Positions 36,762-46,106 are shown, counted from the first letter of the stretch. The stretch is DNA of 64,000 nucleotides from Rhodanobacter humi (GCF_041107455.1 NZ_JBGBPY010000001.1:3782001-3846000), one strand, 5' to 3'. Notes: a model not told the origin generated them from the sequence alone. Numbers and translations: made by a program.

Positions 36762-37196
36762 TCACAGATAAAGTTGCCAACTGTCGACCCCTTTCGTGAT
36801 CATCTCGTGTACATATTCGAAGGCGGTGCGTTGTTGGCGGTAAGGGTCGGGAATGTCATCTCCATTCAGCCATTTGTCGAGCAGATAGACCTTGCCGCGG
36901 GTTTCGGGTGCAAGCTGCATCATCGCTTCGACCTGGCTCTTCTCCATGCCAAGCACCAGGTCGGCTTCGCGCAGCATCAAGGGCGTCAGTTGGCGGGCAC
37001 GGTGCATCGTGCCGTCAATGCCGCTTTCAGCAAGCAGCTGCAGGGCGGTCGAATCCATGGGCCGTCCAGCCGGCGCGCACAATCCCGCACTGCTGAATGA
37101 AACGCGACGCGATGTCGAGTGCTGTCGAAACAGGTACTCGGCCGTGGGACTGCGGCAGACATTGCCCATGCAGACGATCAGTATCCGCTCGAACAC
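36762..37196 (-). CDS. wzb: Wzb-type low-molecular-weight protein tyrosine phosphatase
   Basis: 144 residues starting at GTG 37196 (weak ribosome site). Catalytic P-loop C-M-G-N-V-C-R-S-P with nucleophile Cys9 and Arg15; the general acid is Asp117 in I-P-D-P-Y. Length and motifs fit bacterial LMW phosphatases that dephosphorylate the BY-kinase tail. First gene of the long minus-strand EPS operon. Confidence 0.92.
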   Translation of the reverse strand: MFERILIVCMGNVCRSPTAEYLFRQHSTSRRVSFSSAGLCAPAGRPMDSTALQLLAESGIDGTMHRARQLTPLMLREADLVLGMEKSQVEAMMQLAPETRGKVYLLDKWLNGDDIPDPYRQQRTAFEYVHEMITKGVDSWQLYL

Positions 37197-37919
37197 AGCG
37201 ACGTCATACTCCCGAATCCCGAATCGGCGTCGATCCCGGGATGCTAGAAATGGCGGTCATGGCCTCCTGTCACGATCAGGAAAACCCGCGGTTGGCGAGT
37301 TTCGTGGCCCTGTTTTGAGATATGAAACGCGTGCCTCACAAAGAGGCTCAATGGTGATCGGCCAGCAGGCGTTATACCTGCCGATTATTTCATTTCCAGC
37401 ATTGCACGAAGATGCCGATGTTTCGAATGCAAGCCGTGGATGGTTTGTCGATCAAGTGATCGAAATGAGCCCCGATGATTGCACGTCCGGATTGCCTGTC
37501 AGTGAACAACAGCCAAATGCTTCCCCGGTCGCCGCAAGTCGCTCATGGGCAGTGGATGCAACGTGAAATTTCACGGCGTCTTGTCCCGATCGGGTGGATA
37601 TTGCCCGGTTCCCGTTTGCGCGGATGGTGCGAACTGTCGATTGCGCGTGCACCTGATCGCCTGCGCGACCAACGCGTGCCCGATGCCTGCGCCGGATGCG
37701 CCTCGTCGAAGCGTGGCAAGGCCCGACGCCGCCGCTCCGTCGCATCGCCTGCTTCGGTCCGCGTGCCGGACGAAGCCGGTCGCGAGGCATCGGTGGCGCC
37801 CGCGCGCGCATCGCTGATGCCGGTTCGGTGAACAGGCACCGGCGCTCGCTGCAGACCGTGCGGCGAGCGTCGACCGCGCTTGCGGCATGCCTGCTTGCGC
37901 CGCTTTCGACGGAGCTTCC
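37197..37919. promoter_or_regulatory. intergenic region upstream of the EPS operon, with a perfect palindrome
   Basis: 723 bp with no convincing gene. The 350 bp next to the phosphatase start are AT-rich and should hold the operon promoter. A 14-bp perfect palindrome CGTGAAATTTCACG occupies 37562-37575, and a short hairpin GCCTC/GAGGC lies at 37333-37347. The half next to the phosphoesterase gene is GC-rich and shows nothing recognisable. The palindrome is operator-like but matches no site I know. Confidence 0.45.
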
Positions 37920-39653
37920 TCAGTTCGCCCGCAGCAAGGTCCACTGCTGGTTGGCGCCCCCGTGGCACGGGTACTGGATGAGCGGGGTGCGCCGCGCGGT
38001 CGACGCGTTGGCGACATCGAGGCACAGGCCGCTGTTCCGGTTGACCAGCTCGCTGCCGCTGCCCGCGGGCTGCGGCTGCCATTGCTGTTCGGCTCCCCCC
38101 GTGCAGCTTGCCTGGACCACGGCCGCGCGAGCCGAGGTCGAGGCGTTCACGGCGGCCATGCATAGTCCGCTCAGCACGTTCGTCATCGTCCACGAGCCGT
38201 CGGCATTCGGCGCGAGCCGCCATTTCTGGTTGTCGTGGCCGGTCCTCGGATACTGGATCAGCTGCGTGTCGCTGGTGGTGGAGCTTTCGGGATCGTCCAC
38301 GACCAGGCCGGAATTGACGCTACTGGCCCAGTACGCCACGCCGACGGGCGGATTGATGGTGAGATGGATGGGGCTGTTGTGGCTGAGTGCGCCGGCGACG
38401 CCGGTCACGGTGACTGTTGCGCTGCCGATGGCGGCCGTCGGCGTTGCCGACAGCGTGAGCACGGAGCTGGCGCTGCCGTCGTTCGCGGGCACCAGCGATG
38501 CGGGGGAGAACGTCGCGGTCACGCCGTTGGGGAGCCCGCTGATGGAGAGATCGACCGTCGCGTCGAAGCCGTTGAAGCCGGTGGCGGTGACCGCGACGCC
38601 GGCTTGCGAGCCCTGGCTCATGCCGAGCGATGCCGGCGACGTGCTGATGCCGAAATCGAGCGCGGCCGGGCTCCAGACGTCGGTGATCGGCGTGGCGGCC
38701 GAGGCATTGCCCAGTGCGGCGAGGCCGTACATGTCTTCCAGCGTCCGCAGCACGCTGTAGTGATCGATCGGCTCCGCATAGGTCCCCGGCTCGATGTTCG
38801 CGCCGGCAAACAGCGTGATGATGCGGTTGCCCAGGCTCAGGTCGTCGTCTTCGTCCCAGGTCAGGATCAGCAGGCTGTTGTGGGTCTTTGCCCAGGCGAT
38901 GTAGCTGCCGATGTGCGAACTCAGCCAGCTGTCGCCGGTCGCGACGGGGCAGTCGTGCATGTCGTCGCACAGGTTGGGGATCACGAACGACACGGTCGGC
39001 AACTGGGCGAAGTCGCCCGGGAACGCGGTGTAGGGCAGGTTCGTCGACGGCGGAATGTTGCTGAAGTTCGCCCACGGGTCGTGTCGCCTTGCGTAGCCGG
39101 AAGCCCCGTACGCACAGCCGGTGTACCCGACTGACGGCATGGTCTCCGAATAGCTGGCAAAGCTGTAGCCGGCGCCCATCAGCTGATGGCCGAGATTGTC
39201 CGTGTCGAACGTGTGCGGACAGCTGTCGTCGGTGATGCCCTGGGTGGAGCCGGAAAATAGGGCCAGGTAGTTCGGCTGGCTCGGGTGTGTCACCGCATGG
39301 GACTGCGCGAAGTATGCACTGTCGGCGAGCAGCGAGTTGATGTAGGGCGCGTCCTTGGTGTTGCCCACGATGCTGTCGATGCTGGCGTTCTCCATGACGA
39401 CGATCACCACGTGGTCATAGCGGGGGATCACGCCGCTGCCCGCGGCCGCGGCTGACAGCGAACGGAATTTCCCCTTGTCGTTCGGTGTCGTGGCCGAGGC
39501 TTGTCGGGATGTGCCGGCCATCCCGTGCACCGTTGCCGCGTCCTGCTGCCCGATCGGACTTGCTGCGGATGCGCGGACATTGCCGATGGCGCTGGAGGCG
39601 ATGAGGGCGAACAACGCGCTGAACAGGAATCGTGTCAGGCGACATGCTTTCAT
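37920..39653 (-). CDS. secreted phosphoesterase (phospholipase C/acid phosphatase family) with C-terminal ricin-type lectin domain
   Basis: 577 residues with a cleavable signal peptide (1-30, A-S-A). The catalytic domain of the PF04185 phosphoesterase type (about 75-340) includes H-V-V-I-V-V-M-E-N-A-S, the substrate loop A-V-T-H-P-S-Q-P-N-Y-L-A-L, and the metal region L-T-W-D-E-D-D. Here M-E-N carries the conserved Glu and Asn. An Ig-like segment follows (about 340-430), then a beta-trefoil lectin (about 430-577) with three Q-x-W marks (Q-K-W, Q-Q-W, Q-Q-W). It probably hydrolyses an extracellular phosphoester while bound to a carbohydrate, perhaps the EPS made next door (inference). Confidence 0.85.
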   Translation of the reverse strand: MKACRLTRFLFSALFALIASSAIGNVRASAASPIGQQDAATVHGMAGTSRQASATTPNDKGKFRSLSAAAAGSGVIPRYDHVVIVVMENASIDSIVGNTKDAPYINSLLADSAYFAQSHAVTHPSQPNYLALFSGSTQGITDDSCPHTFDTDNLGHQLMGAGYSFASYSETMPSVGYTGCAYGASGYARRHDPWANFSNIPPSTNLPYTAFPGDFAQLPTVSFVIPNLCDDMHDCPVATGDSWLSSHIGSYIAWAKTHNSLLILTWDEDDDLSLGNRIITLFAGANIEPGTYAEPIDHYSVLRTLEDMYGLAALGNASAATPITDVWSPAALDFGISTSPASLGMSQGSQAGVAVTATGFNGFDATVDLSISGLPNGVTATFSPASLVPANDGSASSVLTLSATPTAAIGSATVTVTGVAGALSHNSPIHLTINPPVGVAYWASSVNSGLVVDDPESSTTSDTQLIQYPRTGHDNQKWRLAPNADGSWTMTNVLSGLCMAAVNASTSARAAVVQASCTGGAEQQWQPQPAGSGSELVNRNSGLCLDVANASTARRTPLIQYPCHGGANQQWTLLRAN

Positions 39654-40096
39654 GGCTATGGCCTTCTCGTGACTGGGCGGATTCGGAGCGCCAGCTTGTC
39701 CGTCAATTCGAGAACTGCCATGTCGTGCGACCAGGCCTGGAATCGCGGCTCATGGCGCATCGGAAGCTGGGCTGGCGTGCATGCGCCGGGCGCATCCTGG
39801 AGCGATGTCCGAACCGGATCACCGTCCTGTTTCAGTATGGCGCCGTCGGCTGCGATGGCAGGAATCGGATGCGGCAAAATGTGATGCAAACCGGAAGGAA
39901 CGATGAAGATCGGCCCGCGCCCTTCACGGCGGATTGCGGTGCTCGGCAGGCGATGGATGCATCGGGGTTGTGTCGCGCTCTCGCACGGCTCGCCACGTTT
40001 TCGCAAGTTTTCAGCGACTGAACTTGCGTCGGGATTCATTCGGCCGTAACACGTCCGATCACATGCTCAGCACTCCAACCAACGCGGGAGGTCGTC
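39654..40096. other. 443-bp stretch without a confident gene
   Basis: A minus-strand open frame (39656-40039, 127 codons) ends 2 bp before the phosphoesterase start, but its codon usage is unlike real genes here and it has no ribosome site. A short Arg-rich plus-strand frame from 39903 is also unconvincing. The stretch probably contains the phosphoesterase promoter and leader on the minus strand and the promoter of the small plus-strand gene. Confidence 0.45.
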
Positions 40097-40318
40097 ATGG
40101 GAATTCTCGATACTCTGGGTGAAGTCGCCGGTGCCGTGGCTGCGGTCGAAGGCGCCGAGAAGCTCGATCCGAATGCAGGGCTGCTGACCAAGGGGCTCGC
40201 GGCCGTGGCCGGCTTCAAGGGCGCGGGCGCGCTGGAGTCGGCGCTGGGCAAGAAGAAGGAGGGCGAGGCCGAATCGAACGACGCGGATGCCGCGCCGGCC
40301 GACGACAGCCAGTCCTGA
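40097..40318 (+). CDS. small acidic hypothetical protein (73 aa)
   Basis: Begins M-G-I-L-D-T-L-G-E-V-A-G-A-V-A-A-V-E, with GGGAGG (40085-40090) about 6 nt upstream. It has an amphipathic, Ala/Gly-rich first half, no true membrane helix, and an acidic, disordered tail (E-A-E-S-N-D-A-D-A-A-P-A-D-D). I do not recognise a family. It is monocistronic, with a strong bidirectional terminator 14 bp downstream. Confidence 0.7.
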   Translation: MGILDTLGEVAGAVAAVEGAEKLDPNAGLLTKGLAAVAGFKGAGALESALGKKKEGEAESNDADAAPADDSQS

Positions 40319-40332
40319 GTTTCATCGTCGCC

Positions 40333-40371
40333 AAGCAAGAGGGCCACCCATCGGGTGGCCCTCTTGCTTGT
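40333..40371. terminator. 18-bp perfect hairpin, bidirectional terminator
   Basis: Arms 40333-40350 and 40354-40371 are exact complements with a three-base loop. It lies between convergent genes (the 73-aa gene and the large propeller gene ending at 40394), so it can serve both strands. Confidence 0.85.
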
Positions 40372-40393
40372 GGCATGTCGCGGTGCGGATGCG

Positions 40394-43300
40394 CTACGGC
40401 ATGTCGTCGTCGCCGTCGGGTTGCGTCGGCGTGGCCGCCGCCAGCGTCACCGCGGGCAAATGCGCCGCCTGCAACTGGCGGTCGAGCTGCGGCAGGTCGG
40501 TGCCGCGGATCGATTGCCACTGCGCCAGCGCCTTGCCGAGGTTGGCGTCGTATTCGGCCAGCGCCTGCTGTTGGCCGTCGGTGGGTGCGCTGTCGGCGCC
40601 TTCGACGTCGGTGGCGATGGCGGTGAGCGCGTCGCTCATCGCGTGCAGGTTAGCGGCGTACTCGCCGCTGCCGCTGACCAGCGGCTTGGTCTTCGCATCC
40701 AGCGCGTCGACCGCGGCCAGCAGGGGCTTGTGCGCGTCGTCGCCGGCCAGCTTCGCGTGCAGTGCATCCAGCTGCTTGCGTAGCGACTGCACCTCGCCGT
40801 AATTACTCCAGACCTGCTGCAGGGTGTCGCCGATGCGGCGCGAGAAGGCGAGGCCGGCGGCGAGGTCGGCGGTGGCCACGTGCTCGCGCGGATCCATCGT
40901 CACGGTGAGCGGGGCGCGGTAATCCTTGCCGTCCGCGTGCAGCACCACCTGGTAGTTGCCGGGCAGCACCAGCGGGCCTTCCGGCGTGAGCGGGGTGTCG
41001 CTGTCCCAGGTGGCGGCGATGCTGTAGCCGTATTCGATCGCATGCGGGCGCGGGTAGCGCAGGTTCCACACGAAGCGGTGCATGCCGGCGTCGGTGGAGA
41101 GCTGTTGCGGCGAGCCCAGCCAGCCCTTCTCGAAGTAACGGTCGGCGGCTAGCGGTTCGGGTTTCTCGTCGCTGGCATAGCGGCGCACCAGCTGGCCCTT
41201 GCTGTCGTAGATGCTGAGCGTCACCGGGCCGTGCGCGGCGTGCGCGAGGCGGTAGTCGATGATGGCGCCGGTGGGCGGGTTGGTGCCCAGCGGCGTGCCG
41301 GGCGGCAGCGGGGTGTCCTTGTTCTCGTTCGCGCGCACGCGGATCGCCGGCGCCGGCGCGTACAGCTGCACGGCGGCCGTGGTGCCGGCCTGGCGCAGCG
41401 GGCTCACGTCGTCGAGGATCCAGATCGCGCGCCCCTGGGTGGCGGCGACGAGGTCGTCGCCGTGCACCAGCAGGTCGCGCACCCAGGCGGTGGGCAGGTT
41501 GCGCTGCAGCGACGCCCAGTGCGCGCCGTCATCGGTCGACACGTACACACCGCGGTCGGTGCCGGCGTAGAGCAGCCCGGCCTGCTGCGGGTCGGCACGC
41601 AGCACGTCGACGAAATCGTGGGCGGGCAGGCCGGCGGCGATGTCGGTCCAGTGCGCGCCGTAGTCACGGGTGCGCCACGCATGCGGCGTGAAGTCGGCCT
41701 GGCGATGGTTGTCCACCGTGACGTAGGCGGTGCCGGGCTGCAGCGCCGAGACATCGATGGAGCTGACCTTGCCCCAGGACGGCAGGCCCTTGGGCGTGAC
41801 GTCGTGCCAGCTCTTGCCGCCGTCGCGGGTGAGCTGGACCAGGCCGTCGTCGGTGCCGATCCAGATCTCGTCGTTGTCGCGCGGCGAGGGCGCGATGGTG
41901 AAGATCACGCCATAGCCGCAGTCGCGCGCCTCTTGCGGCGTGGGCTTGCCCTTGCAGTTCTGCGCGCCGTCCCGCTTGCCGTTCAACTCGGGGCTGATCA
42001 CGCTCCAGTGCTGGCCCTGGTCGGTGCTGCGGAACAGTACCTGCGCACCCATGTACAGCGCATACGGCGGCTTGGCCGAGAACGCGATCGGGGTGATCCA
42101 GGTGTAGTGGTACTTGAAGTCGGTGGCGCGCTGGCCGTAGCTGTTCACCGGCCACGGCGTGACGTTCTGCACCACGCCGGTGCTGCGGTTCCAGCGCGAC
42201 ACGCGACCGCCGAGGCCGGAGCCGAACACGATACCGGGGTCGCCCGGGTAGGGCAGGTCGTAGTCACGCTCGTCGCCGCCCACCGGGTTCCAGTCGCGGA
42301 ACGAGATCGAGCCGTAGTCGCTGCGGCTGGCGATGCCCACGGTGCCGGAGTCCTGCTGGCCGGCGTAGATCCAGTACGGGAACTGGTTGTCGGCGCCCAG
42401 ATGGTAGAGCTGGGCGGTGGGCTGGTTGTACCAACTGCTCCAGCTCCGGCCGCCGTTGACGGTGACCACCGCGCCCTGGTCGCTGGCGGTGATCATGTGC
42501 TGCGTGTTGGTCGGGTCGATCCACAGGTAGTGGTAGTCGTCGCCGCCGGGCGCGCCCTTGAAGACGCGCCAGCTCTTGCCGCCGTCGTCGGAACGGCGGA
42601 TCGACTGGCCCGCCGAGTACACGCGGTCGGGATCGGTGGGGTCGACGGTGATGCGGCTGAAGTAATCGTTCGGCAGCCAGTCGGCGTGGCTCTGCGCCTG
42701 CCATGTGGCGCCGCCGTCGTCGGAGCGGTAGAGGCCGCTCTGCTCCGGATGCGCGGCGTCGTTCACCACGGCATAGACGCGGTTGCCGCGCGCGGTGGCG
42801 AGGCCGATACGCGCGAGCTCGCCGCTGGGCCAGCCCTGGCCGGCCAGGCGCTGCCAGGTGACGCCGCCGTCGCTGGATTTGTACAGGCCGCTGCCCGGCC
42901 CCGCGTTGGGTTGGTAGTAGGACAGCCACGGCCAGTTGCGCACCTGCCACGCCGCCGCATAGACCACGTTCGGGTGCGCCGGATCGGCGGCCATGTCCAC
43001 GATGCCGGTGTTGTCGTCGACGAACAGCGTCTGCTTCCAGGTCTTGCCACCGTCGGTGGAACGGAACACGCCGCGCTCGTGGTTCGGCCCGAAGTAGTGG
43101 CCGAGCGCGCCGACCAGCACGGTGTCCGGATGCTGCGGGTCGACCAGGATCTTGCCGATGTGCTTGCTGTCGTCCAGCCCCAGGTGCTTCCACGTCTTGC
43201 CGGCGTCGTCGGAGCGGTACACGCCGTTGCCTGCGGCGACGTCGTAGCGCGCGGCCACTTGGCCGCTGCCGGCGTAGATCACGTCCGGGTTCGACGGCGC

Positions 43301-43603
43301 CACGGCGAGCGCGCCGATCGCGGCAGTCGGCACCCGATCCATCAGCGCATGCCAGGTACGGCCCGCGTCGGTGGTCTTCCACACGCCGCCGCCCGCGGTG
43401 CCGATGTAGAACGTGTCGGGCTGCGAGGGCACGCCCTCGGCCATTGTTGCCCAGCCACCGCGGAACGGGCCCACCAATCGCCATTCCAGCGCGCCGGCGG
43501 CAGGGGCCGGCGGCGGTGTGTCGGCTGCCGCGAACGAGGGGACTGCAGGCGACAGCAGGCAGGCGAACACGAGCAGCGGACCCACGGCACGACGCAGCGA
43601 CAT
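40394..43603 (-). CDS. large secreted Asp-box/VPS10-like beta-propeller protein (copy 1)
   Basis: 1069 residues from ATG 43603 with a signal peptide (about 1-26). The first 720 residues hold many sialidase-type Asp boxes (S/T-x-D-G/A-G-x-x-W), for example T-T-D-A-G-R-T-W, S-D-D-A-G-K-T-W, S-T-D-G-G-K-T-W, S-S-D-G-G-V-T-W, S-D-D-G-G-A-T-W. These imply one or two multi-bladed propellers of the sortilin/photosystem-stability-factor type. The final 330 residues include a beta-sandwich segment (Y-D-S-K-G-Q-L-V-R-R) and a helical end. No catalytic residues for a sialidase are evident. The function is unknown; a paralogue lies at 51519-54644. Confidence 0.85.
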   Translation of the reverse strand: MSLRRAVGPLLVFACLLSPAVPSFAAADTPPPAPAAGALEWRLVGPFRGGWATMAEGVPSQPDTFYIGTAGGGVWKTTDAGRTWHALMDRVPTAAIGALAVAPSNPDVIYAGSGQVAARYDVAAGNGVYRSDDAGKTWKHLGLDDSKHIGKILVDPQHPDTVLVGALGHYFGPNHERGVFRSTDGGKTWKQTLFVDDNTGIVDMAADPAHPNVVYAAAWQVRNWPWLSYYQPNAGPGSGLYKSSDGGVTWQRLAGQGWPSGELARIGLATARGNRVYAVVNDAAHPEQSGLYRSDDGGATWQAQSHADWLPNDYFSRITVDPTDPDRVYSAGQSIRRSDDGGKSWRVFKGAPGGDDYHYLWIDPTNTQHMITASDQGAVVTVNGGRSWSSWYNQPTAQLYHLGADNQFPYWIYAGQQDSGTVGIASRSDYGSISFRDWNPVGGDERDYDLPYPGDPGIVFGSGLGGRVSRWNRSTGVVQNVTPWPVNSYGQRATDFKYHYTWITPIAFSAKPPYALYMGAQVLFRSTDQGQHWSVISPELNGKRDGAQNCKGKPTPQEARDCGYGVIFTIAPSPRDNDEIWIGTDDGLVQLTRDGGKSWHDVTPKGLPSWGKVSSIDVSALQPGTAYVTVDNHRQADFTPHAWRTRDYGAHWTDIAAGLPAHDFVDVLRADPQQAGLLYAGTDRGVYVSTDDGAHWASLQRNLPTAWVRDLLVHGDDLVAATQGRAIWILDDVSPLRQAGTTAAVQLYAPAPAIRVRANENKDTPLPPGTPLGTNPPTGAIIDYRLAHAAHGPVTLSIYDSKGQLVRRYASDEKPEPLAADRYFEKGWLGSPQQLSTDAGMHRFVWNLRYPRPHAIEYGYSIAATWDSDTPLTPEGPLVLPGNYQVVLHADGKDYRAPLTVTMDPREHVATADLAAGLAFSRRIGDTLQQVWSNYGEVQSLRKQLDALHAKLAGDDAHKPLLAAVDALDAKTKPLVSGSGEYAANLHAMSDALTAIATDVEGADSAPTDGQQQALAEYDANLGKALAQWQSIRGTDLPQLDRQLQAAHLPAVTLAAATPTQPDGDDDMP

Positions 43604-43717
43604 GGCAAGACCTCGAAGCGGGACAGGCGCCGAAGATACTGCCGGCGCCACGCGATTGCAGGTGCCGGGAGGCATGCGCTGCGCGCGCGAAATCTTGCGT
43701 TGCGCGATGCGGCTCGC

Positions 43718-44995
43718 TCAGCCGGTCGCCGCGTGCTGCGCGCATGCCGCCGCACGCGTCTGCAGAAGCTCGCGTTCGCGCGCGTTGCGGGTGAGCGCGG
43801 CGGCGCGCTCGAACTCCGCGCGGGCTTCGTCGTGGCGTTCGAGTTTTTCCAGCAGGTCGCCGCGCACGGCGGGCAGCAGGTGATAGTTCGCCAGCAGGGG
43901 CTCGTCGCGCAGCGCGTCGACGAGCACGAGGCCAGCCGCCGGGCCGTTGGCCATCGCCACCGCCACCGCGCGGTTGAGTTCCACCACCGGCGAGGGTGCG
44001 ACGGCAGCGAGCGTGGCGTACAGCGCGGCAATGCGGTTCCAGTCGGTCTGTTCCGCGACGGCTGCGCGGGCGTGGCAGGCGGCGATCGCGGCCTGCAAGG
44101 TGTAGGGCTCCGTCCCGCCGCCCAGCTGCTGTGCGCGTTCCAGCGCCGCGAGGCCGCGCTGGATCAGCAAGCGATCCCAGCGCGCGCGGTTCTGTTCCAG
44201 CAACCGGATCGGCTCGCCGCCTGGCCCGCTGCGCGCGTGCGTGCGTGAGGCCTGCAGCTCCATCAGCGCGAGCAGGCCGAACACCGGCGCCTGCCGCGGC
44301 ATCAGCCCGGCGAGGATGCGGCCCAGCCGCAGCGCTTCCTCGCACAGCGCGGGGCGCATCCAGTCGTCGCCGGCGGTGGCGGTGTAGCCTTCGTTGAACA
44401 CCAGGTAGATCACGCCGAGCACGGCGTCCAGTCGCTCGGCCAGCTCCTCGCCGCGCGGCACCTCGAACGGCACCTGCTTCTCGGCAAGCGTGCGCTTGGC
44501 GCGCACGATGCGCTGCGCGATGGTGGGTTCCGGCTGCAGGAAGGCGCGGGCGATCTCGACGGTACTGAGGCCGCCGAGCAGGCGCAGGGTGAGCGCCACC
44601 CGCGATTCGGCGGGCAGTGCGGGATGGCAGGCGGTGAAGATCAGCCGCAGCAGGTCGTCGCCGATGTCGTCGTCAAGCATGGCGTCGAAACGGGGCATGG
44701 CATCGGCTTGTTCGGCCTCCAGCTCGCGGGCGATTTCCTCGTGCTTGCGCTCCATCAGCTGGTGGCGACGCAGGCGGTCGATCGCGCGGTGTTTCGCGGT
44801 GGTCATCAGCCAGGCGCCGGGATTGTCCGGCACGCCGGTCTGCGGCCACTGTTCCAGCGCGGTCACCAGCGCGTCCTGCGCCAGTTCCTCGGCCAGGCCC
44901 ACGTCGCGCAACATGCGCGCGAGCCCGGCGATGATCCGTGCCGATTCGATCCGCCAGATGGCTTCGATGCTGCGATGGGTGTCGGTCGCCGTCAT
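43718..44995 (-). CDS. ECF sigma factor with long C-terminal helical domain (ECF42-like)
   Basis: 425 residues, about twice the usual ECF length. Region 2 (about 12-80) includes D-A-L-V-T-A-L-E-Q-W and P-G-A-W-L-M-T-T-A-K-H-R-A-I-D; region 4 (about 120-180) has L-G-G-L-S-T-V-E-I-A-R-A-F and A-Q-R-I-V-R-A-K. The rest is a helical, TPR-like extension (L-N-R-A-V-A-V-A-M, E-F-E-R-A-A-A-L-T) characteristic of the ECF42 group. No anti-sigma gene is adjacent; the family is instead linked with DGPF (YCII-related) genes, found just upstream at 46136. It is thought to sense signals through the C-terminal extension. Confidence 0.88.
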   Translation of the reverse strand: MTATDTHRSIEAIWRIESARIIAGLARMLRDVGLAEELAQDALVTALEQWPQTGVPDNPGAWLMTTAKHRAIDRLRRHQLMERKHEEIARELEAEQADAMPRFDAMLDDDIGDDLLRLIFTACHPALPAESRVALTLRLLGGLSTVEIARAFLQPEPTIAQRIVRAKRTLAEKQVPFEVPRGEELAERLDAVLGVIYLVFNEGYTATAGDDWMRPALCEEALRLGRILAGLMPRQAPVFGLLALMELQASRTHARSGPGGEPIRLLEQNRARWDRLLIQRGLAALERAQQLGGGTEPYTLQAAIAACHARAAVAEQTDWNRIAALYATLAAVAPSPVVELNRAVAVAMANGPAAGLVLVDALRDEPLLANYHLLPAVRGDLLEKLERHDEARAEFERAAALTRNARERELLQTRAAACAQHAATG

Positions 44996-45080
44996 GGCGA
45001 CCGATCAGACCATCATCATTCCGTGGCGGCAAGGGGAGCAGCCAGGGGCAGGTATTCACGGGCGATGTCGCGTCGTCGGC

Positions 45081-45659
45081 CTAGCCGGTCTTCAAGGATC
45101 CGGTGGCCTTGTAGGTCGTGAGAATGACGCCGGACGGCAGGGCTTTCGAGCCGACGAGCTCGAACGAGCGTGGCGGGGTGCCCTCCGCAAAGAAGCGCTT
45201 GCCGGTGCCCAGCAACACCGGATAGACGACCAGCAGGACTTCGTCCACCAGCCCGTGTTCGAGCAGCACCGAGGTCAGCGTGGAACTGCCCCAGAGGATC
45301 AGGTCCGGGCCGTCCTGCGACTTGATGCGGCGCACGTCCGCGACAAGGTCCGGCCCCAGGCCTGCGAACGGCCCCCAGGCGAGACCTTCCGGCCGGTGGG
45401 TGGCGACATGTTTGGTCGCCGCATTGAGGGCGTCCGCCATCGGACTGCTCGGCGCCTTGGGCCAGAAGCCCGACCACAGGTCGTAGGTGCGGCGGCCGAG
45501 CAGCAGATCGAAGTTTCCGCCGTGTGCGGCGAAGAGTTCATCGCGGCCCGCGGGTGTGCGGTAGGGCGCGGTCCAGTCGACGTAGGGGAAACCGTCTTCG
45601 CCGGAGGCCTGGATCACGCCGTCCAGCGAGATGTGTTCCATGATCCTGAGCTTTCGCAT
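45081..45659 (-). CDS. dihydrofolate-reductase-family protein (RibD C-terminal-like)
   Basis: 192 residues from ATG 45659, chosen because GGAG lies 6 nt upstream (another ATG four codons earlier). It resembles the RibD_C/YyaP branch: M-E-H-I-S-L-D-G-V-I-Q near the start, L-L-L-G-R-R-T-Y-D-L-W-S-G-F-W in the middle, and D-L-I-L-W-G-S-S-T-L and P-V-L-L-G-T-G-K-R-F-F near the end. Probable NADPH-dependent reductase with unknown substrate. It lies between the sigma gene and the VOC gene, in the usual ECF42 neighbourhood. Confidence 0.82.
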   Translation of the reverse strand: MRKLRIMEHISLDGVIQASGEDGFPYVDWTAPYRTPAGRDELFAAHGGNFDLLLGRRTYDLWSGFWPKAPSSPMADALNAATKHVATHRPEGLAWGPFAGLGPDLVADVRRIKSQDGPDLILWGSSTLTSVLLEHGLVDEVLLVVYPVLLGTGKRFFAEGTPPRSFELVGSKALPSGVILTTYKATGSLKTG

Positions 45660-45689
45660 TGCAGTCTCCATGCTTCGGGAAAGGCGGCG

Positions 45690-46106
45690 TCACTGCGCGG
45701 GCGGGCAGTTGACCATCCACGGCACGCCATAACGATCCACCAGCATGCCGAAGCGCGCGGACCAGAAGGTCTCGCCGATCGGCATCTGCACCGAGCCGCC
45801 TTCCGCCAGCGCGTGGAAGATGCGCTCCGCTTCCGCCGGCGCATCGAGCTGGATCGCGACCGAGCAGCTCTTGATCGGCTCGTAGGGGCCCATCGACGAC
45901 ATCGCGTCCGAGGCCATCAACACCGCGTCGCCGACCTCCAGCCGGATGTGCATGACCTTGTCGCGCATCTCGGGCGGCATCGGCATCTCCGGCGGTGCCT
46001 CGCCGAAGCGCGAGAGCCGGGTGACCTTGCCGCCGAGGCAGCGGGCGTAGAAATCGAAGGCTTCTTCGGCATTGCCGTCGAAGAGGAGGTAGGCGACGAG
46101 TTGCAT
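45690..46106 (-). CDS. VOC-family (PhnB/glyoxalase-like) protein
   Basis: 138 residues. One paired beta-alpha-beta-beta-beta module: starts M-Q-L-V-A-Y-L-L-F-D-G-N-A-E-E-A-F-D-F-Y and ends R-Y-G-V-P-W-M-V-N, as in PhnB-like members often mis-named 3-demethylubiquinone methyltransferase. Cytoplasmic, function unknown. Co-oriented with the DGPF gene 29 bp upstream and the reductase 30 bp downstream, consistent with one ECF-regulated operon. Confidence 0.85.
   Translation of the reverse strand: MQLVAYLLFDGNAEEAFDFYARCLGGKVTRLSRFGEAPPEMPMPPEMRDKVMHIRLEVGDAVLMASDAMSSMGPYEPIKSCSVAIQLDAPAEAERIFHALAEGGSVQMPIGETFWSARFGMLVDRYGVPWMVNCPPAQ

Noticed and set aside
39656-40039. Minus-strand frame of 127 codons ending 2 bp before the phosphoesterase gene
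   Set aside because: Third-position composition is close to random, no ribosome site, no family resemblance; possible but unsupported.
39903-40049. Short Arg-rich plus-strand frame with a GGAAGGA motif before it
   Set aside because: Low complexity and mixed codon usage; overlaps the probable promoter region of the 73-aa gene.
41231-44248. 1005-codon plus-strand open frame opposite the propeller and sigma genes
   Set aside because: Antisense shadow with no recognisable domain or ribosome site; the minus-strand proteins have clear families.
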